Source: Treponema sp. (lineage in GTDB: Bacteria > Spirochaetota > Spirochaetia > Treponematales > Treponemataceae). From it: a stretch of DNA of 64,000 nucleotides. The position numbers were made by a program, and so were the translations under genes. The notes below the pieces were generated by a model. It did no database searches, was not told where the DNA came from, and saw only the letters and a list, made by a program, of their open reading frames with translations. The stretch covers positions 1 through 64,000 of the forward strand of contig JAGCDP010000043.1 of assembly GCA_017651065.1 (NCBI GenBank), read 5' to 3'. Shown here piece by piece: positions 60,675 through 64,000 of the stretch. Position 1 is the first letter of the stretch. Each line of letters opens with the position of its first letter.

Positions 60675-61760
60675 ATGGGACTTATTAAAGCAATCGTTGG
60701 CGCAACAGGCGGAGTACTCGCAGACCAGTGGAAGGAATACTTTTATTGCGACGCACTTCCTGCAAACGTTATCTGCAAGCGCGGTCAGAAAAAGACAAGC
60801 GGTCGTTCAAGCAATACAAAGGGTGACGAAAACATCATCACTCAGGGTTCTGTAATTGCAGTTGCAGACGGGCAGTGTATGCTCATTGTAGATCAGGGCA
60901 AGGTTGTAGATGTCTGTGCAGAACCAGGCGAATACAAATATGATTCTTCTACAGAACCTTCTGTTTTTGCAGGCGGCTTTGGAAACGGTCTTATTGAATC
61001 CTTCAAAAATATAGGTAAGCGATTTACCTTTGGCGGCGAGGCTCCTAGAACTCAGCGCGTTTATTATATAAACACAAAGGAAATCATGGGAAACAAATAC
61101 GGAACTCCTCAGACAGTTCCATTCCGCGTTGTAGATCCTCGTGCCGGAATTGATATTGATGTTTCTGTTTCCTGCTTTGGTGAATACAGCTACAAGGTTG
61201 TTGACCCTGTAGTATTTTATACAAATGTCTGCGGTAACGTAGAAGATGAATTCGTTCGCGAAAATCTTGAAGGTCAGCTTCGTTCAGAACTTTTGACAGC
61301 ACTTCAGCCGGCTTTTGCTAGAATCAGTGAAATGGGAATCCGTTATTCTTCTGTACCTGCTCACACAAACGAGCTTGCAGATGCTTTGCGTACAGAACTC
61401 AGCCAGAAATGGACAGAACGCCGCGGTATTCAGATTGGAATTGTCGGTGTTTCTTCTATCAAGGCAACCGAAGAAGATGAAAAGATGCTCAAGGGTCTTC
61501 AGCGCGATGCAGCATTTATGGATCCAACTCGTGCCGCTGCTCATTTAGTAGGTGCTCAGGCAGAAGCAATGAAAACTGCTGCAGGAAACACAAACGGTGC
61601 TGCAATGGCATTTATGGGAATGGGAATGGCACAGCAGGCTGGTGGAGCAAATGCTCAGGAACTCTTTAAACTTGGACAGCAGTGGACCTGCTCTTGCGGA
61701 ACTGTAAACAAAGGAAAGTTCTGTTCAGAATGCGGTAAGCCAAGACCAGCAGGTGACTAA
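60675..61760 (+). CDS. SPFH/flotillin-like protein with zinc ribbon (YdjI-like)
   Basis: A 361-residue protein of the YdjI (virion core-like) SPFH group. It starts MGLIKAIVGATGGVLADQWK, has the SPFH strands and helices (about 60-290, YINTKEIMGNKYGTP, SVSCFGEYSYKVVDP), and ends in a zinc ribbon, CSCGTVNKGKFCSECG. In Bacillus subtilis, YdjI is a soluble flotillin-like protein brought to the membrane by YdjG and YdjH; homologues of both follow here. The ATG at 60675 has AAGGAG 5 nt upstream; upstream in-frame codons come from the repeat. Confidence 0.88.
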   Translation: MGLIKAIVGATGGVLADQWKEYFYCDALPANVICKRGQKKTSGRSSNTKGDENIITQGSVIAVADGQCMLIVDQGKVVDVCAEPGEYKYDSSTEPSVFAGGFGNGLIESFKNIGKRFTFGGEAPRTQRVYYINTKEIMGNKYGTPQTVPFRVVDPRAGIDIDVSVSCFGEYSYKVVDPVVFYTNVCGNVEDEFVRENLEGQLRSELLTALQPAFARISEMGIRYSSVPAHTNELADALRTELSQKWTERRGIQIGIVGVSSIKATEEDEKMLKGLQRDAAFMDPTRAAAHLVGAQAEAMKTAAGNTNGAAMAFMGMGMAQQAGGANAQELFKLGQQWTCSCGTVNKGKFCSECGKPRPAGD

Positions 61761-62818
61761 TGCCTAATATAAATCAGAGTGCAGCAAATTATCAGTGTCC
61801 TGCCTGCGGAGGCCCGCTTCATTTTGTTGGTGAAACAGGAAAACTTCAGTGTGATTATTGTGGTTCTTCTTATGATATAGAACAGATTGACAGTAAATAC
61901 GGAAGGGCTGGGGCAGGAGTTTCAGGTACCTTTACTCAGGAATATTCAAATCTTTTTGAATACAATTGTCCTTCGTGCGGTGCACAGCTTTTCTGTGACG
62001 AAACAACTGCTGCAACAAGTTGTCCTTACTGTGGAAACAATCAGGTAGTTCACAAAGCCTTCAGCGGCGGAAAAATGCCTCAAAAAATCATTCCGTTTAA
62101 GCTCGAAAAGCAGGCGGCAATTAATGCGCTCAAAAATCACTACAAAGGTAAAAAACTGCTCCCAAAAGTTTTCAGTGAGCAGAACCATATAGAAGAAATA
62201 AAGGGCGTTTATGTTCCGTTCTGGCTTTTCGACGGTCATGTTGATGTTCAGCTTGATATGAAGGGCACCCGCTCAACAGTAAATTACACTTCTAAAGAAA
62301 AAATAATCACAACAGGTCATTATAATATTACACGAGCCGGTACTGTCAGCTTTGAAAAAATCAGTGTAAATGCTTCTAAAAAAATGGACGATGCCCTTAT
62401 GGATTCAATCGAACCGTTTGATTATGATGACCTCCGCGATTTTACAGCTTCATACCTGCCGGGATTTTTTGCCGAAGTTTACGATGTTTCTACAGAAGAA
62501 TGCTACGACCGTGCCAAGCTGCGTGCAGAAAATACAGCAGTTGATGAAATAAGAAACAGTGTTAGCGGCTATGAAACAGTAAGTGTAGTAAACAAAAAAG
62601 TTCGCATAACAAATGATAAGGTAACATATTCCTTCATGCCGGTATGGGTTCTTTCAACAAAATGGCGCGACAAAAATTACATCTTTGCCATGAACGGCCA
62701 GACCGGCAAAATGGTAGGCGACCTACCTGTAGATAAGGGCAGGTTCTGTAAATATTTATTCGGCATCACAGCCATTGTCGCAGCGATTGTTACACCATTG
62801 GTGTATTTCTTTTTTTAA
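61760..62818 (+). CDS. Zinc-ribbon membrane protein (YdjG-like)
   Basis: A 352-residue protein with two N-terminal zinc ribbons (YQCPACGG..LQCDYCG and YNCPSCGA..TSCPYCG), a mixed alpha/beta middle part (MPQKIIPFKLEKQAAINAL, GVYVPFWLFDGHVDV) and one C-terminal membrane helix (YLFGITAIVAAIVTPLVYFF). This matches YdjG, the membrane partner of YdjI. Its start overlaps the stop of the SPFH gene by one base, so the two are coupled. Confidence 0.85.
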   Translation: MPNINQSAANYQCPACGGPLHFVGETGKLQCDYCGSSYDIEQIDSKYGRAGAGVSGTFTQEYSNLFEYNCPSCGAQLFCDETTAATSCPYCGNNQVVHKAFSGGKMPQKIIPFKLEKQAAINALKNHYKGKKLLPKVFSEQNHIEEIKGVYVPFWLFDGHVDVQLDMKGTRSTVNYTSKEKIITTGHYNITRAGTVSFEKISVNASKKMDDALMDSIEPFDYDDLRDFTASYLPGFFAEVYDVSTEECYDRAKLRAENTAVDEIRNSVSGYETVSVVNKKVRITNDKVTYSFMPVWVLSTKWRDKNYIFAMNGQTGKMVGDLPVDKGRFCKYLFGITAIVAAIVTPLVYFFF

Positions 62819-62819
62819 C

Positions 62820-62894
62820 TGGATTGCCACGTCGCTGCGCTCCTCGCAATGACGTAGGCTTCGTTCGTCATTGCGAGCGAAGCGTGGCAATCCA
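62820..62894. repeat. Second REP-like family: inverted pair before the TPM gene
   Basis: TGGATTGCCACG..CTCGCAATGACG faces CGTCATTGCGAGCGAAGCGT plus GGCAATCCA, separated by a few bases. It begins right after the zinc-ribbon gene and ends 6 bp before the GGAGG ribosome site of the TPM gene, inside what is otherwise one operon. Confidence 0.9.
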
Positions 62895-62909
62895 CAATAT
62901 GGAGGCATT

Positions 62910-63719
62910 ATGAATAAAAAATTTATTTTTTTTCTTTTACTGATACTAATTCCATTAAGAATCTGGAGTCTATCTTCCTTAGTAAAAGACGACTGCGGCC
63001 TCCTGTCCAATACCGAACTTTCTAATCTGCAGACCCGTGCAGAAAAGATTTCTTCAGATTATAACTGCGGGATATACATCGTCGTTGTAAAAAACATGGA
63101 AGATTTTGTTTTTGATTACGAAATCTACGACGACGCCTTTGGAATAGAAGCCTTTGCCCAATATTATTATTTTGAAAACCTTCACGGAATTGGCGAAACC
63201 GGCGACGGAATCTTTCTTGTTATGAGCATGAAGGAACGCGATTACGACATAATGGCCCACGGTGATTTTGGCAATTACGCCTTTACAGACTACGGAAAAG
63301 ACAAGCTTGCTGATTCCTTCCTTGATTATTTTGCAGACGGGGAGTGGTATCGCGGTTTTACTGCATATTTAATCACAGTTCAGAAATATCTTAAAGCAGC
63401 AGCAAATGGTATCCCTGTAGACATAGGTACAAGAATAAAAGAACATGATCTGATTGCATCTCTTGCAGCAGGCCTTGTTTTCGGCTTCATCGTAGCATTA
63501 ATTTCGTGTCTTGCAATGAAAAGTGGCATGAAATCAGTACATACAGCCAGAATTGCTTCAAATTTCATAGCTCATGATGGTATAAAAATCCCAATCCAAA
63601 AGGATATTTTCACCCACAACACAGTAGTCCGCCAGGTAATCCAGTCATCTTCCAGCTCTTCAGGCGGCGGAACCCACATAAATTCATCAGGCTCCTCTCA
63701 CCACAGTGGAAAATTTTAG
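62910..63719 (+). CDS. TPM-domain membrane protein (YdjH-like)
   Basis: A 269-residue protein. A signal peptide or anchor (MNKKFIFFLLLILIPLRIW) precedes a TPM domain (about 22-165; VKDDCGLLSNTELSNLQTRA, GDGIFLVMSMKERDYDIM), then one membrane helix (about 190-210) and a Ser/Gly-rich tail. TPM proteins include YgcG and YdjH. Together with the two genes upstream it completes a ydjI-ydjG-ydjH set. The ATG at 62910 has GGAGG 5 nt upstream. Confidence 0.87.
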   Translation: MNKKFIFFLLLILIPLRIWSLSSLVKDDCGLLSNTELSNLQTRAEKISSDYNCGIYIVVVKNMEDFVFDYEIYDDAFGIEAFAQYYYFENLHGIGETGDGIFLVMSMKERDYDIMAHGDFGNYAFTDYGKDKLADSFLDYFADGEWYRGFTAYLITVQKYLKAAANGIPVDIGTRIKEHDLIASLAAGLVFGFIVALISCLAMKSGMKSVHTARIASNFIAHDGIKIPIQKDIFTHNTVVRQVIQSSSSSSGGGTHINSSGSSHHSGKF

Positions 63720-63735
63720 GAATTCTCCATTTTTT
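63707..63735 (+). terminator. Terminator overlapping the TPM gene stop
   Basis: TGGAAAATT (63707-63715) pairs with AATTCTCCA (63721-63729) with one mismatch, followed by six Ts. The TAG stop codon is in the loop region. Confidence 0.75.
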
Positions 63736-63738
63736 CAT

Positions 63739-63767
63739 TTGACTATTCCTTTTTTATGGCGTAAAAT
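63739..63767 (+). promoter_or_regulatory. Sigma70-type promoter of the ABC ATPase gene
   Basis: TTGACT at 63739-63744 and TAAAAT at 63762-63767 with 17 bp between. The leader of about 30 nt contains AAGGAGG. Confidence 0.78.
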
Positions 63768-63805
63768 TAAAGAATAATATAACCCTTAAGGAGGCCACAC
63801 AAAAA

Positions 63806-64000
63806 ATGGCTAAAGTAGAACTTAAAGGTATTGGTAAGGTTTACGACGGCGGTGTTCGTGCTGTAAGCAATGCTAATATCACTATTGAAGACAAGGAATT
63901 CTGCGTATTCGTAGGTCCTTCTGGATGCGGTAAGTCAACAACTCTCCGCATGATTGCAGGTTTGGAAGACATTACTGAAGGTAAGCTCTTCATCGATGGC
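63806..64000 (+). CDS. Sugar ABC transporter ATPase (UgpC/MsmX/MalK type), N-terminal part
   Basis: The first 65 residues of an ABC ATPase, cut by the right edge. [20 protein letters not shown] and the Walker A motif GPSGCGKST match the MalK/UgpC/MsmX group, which energise carbohydrate importers and often serve several permeases. The Walker B, signature and regulatory domains are outside the window. AAGGAGG lies upstream of the ATG, and the gene has its own strong promoter. Confidence 0.93.
   Translation, partial: MAKVELKGIGKVYDGGVRAVSNANITIEDKEFCVFVGPSGCGKSTTLRMIAGLEDITEGKLFIDG

Overview
This 64 kb stretch is chromosomal core DNA, most likely from a Treponema-like spirochaete, probably a gut or rumen treponeme. 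The case rests on gene content: an operon for an archaeal/bacterial V-type ATPase and none for an F-type enzyme, a DUF115 motility-associated protein, many lipoproteins and outer-membrane barrels, c-di-GMP enzymes and two omptin-like proteases. Species assignment is inference. No rRNA, tRNA, prophage, insertion sequence with a transposase, or true CRISPR array was seen.

Layout. 1-11.7 kb: glycolytic genes (partial gap, pgk, tpiA) with lipoproteins, a radical SAM protein, cysteine synthase, a GGDEF/HD-GYP pair and two secreted proteins. 12-22.2 kb: secG, then a nine-gene V-ATPase cluster (G/H-like, C, I, K, F, E, A, B, D), a universal stress protein and a J-domain protein. 22.2-32 kb: map, htrA, a large purL, a thioredoxin-fold lipoprotein and two CNNM/CorC-type transporters. 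32-36 kb: two overlapping omptin-like proteases, an RluA pseudouridine synthase, an orphan PD-(D/E)XK-like protein and, just upstream of it, a 407-bp phased palindrome array. 36-41 kb: sodium-pumping oxaloacetate decarboxylase oadG-oadA-oadB plus nfo. 41-55 kb: barrel, SPOR and large lipoprotein genes, coaE-polA, a MATE exporter, DUF115, a PASTA penicillin-binding protein and a LysM/M23 peptidase. 55-64 kb: a degenerate NodB-domain protein, an EF-G, a ydjI-ydjG-ydjH-like flotillin operon and the start of a sugar ABC ATPase.

Energetics link several blocks: glycolysis supplies ATP, the oxaloacetate decarboxylase exports Na+, and the V-ATPase couples ATP to an ion gradient.

The most unusual content is non-coding. 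(1) Twelve 9-bp half-sites (TTACGTGAG / CTCACGTAA) alternate at about 31 and 43 bp, close to 3 and 4 helical turns, next to the orphan nuclease-like gene. (2) Four long hairpins (3609, 5123, 11761, 49517) have different helix sequences that still pair, around one invariant asymmetric internal loop, 5'-GGAG / 5'-CGGGA; I know no described family like this. (3) Downstream of gap there are three tandem hairpins, each with one bulged A, and an inverted plus a direct echo of the gap 3' end; the direct echo differs only at silent sites. (4) Two common REP-like repeats are scattered between genes and also lie in frame inside oadA, polA, a SPOR gene and a radical SAM gene.
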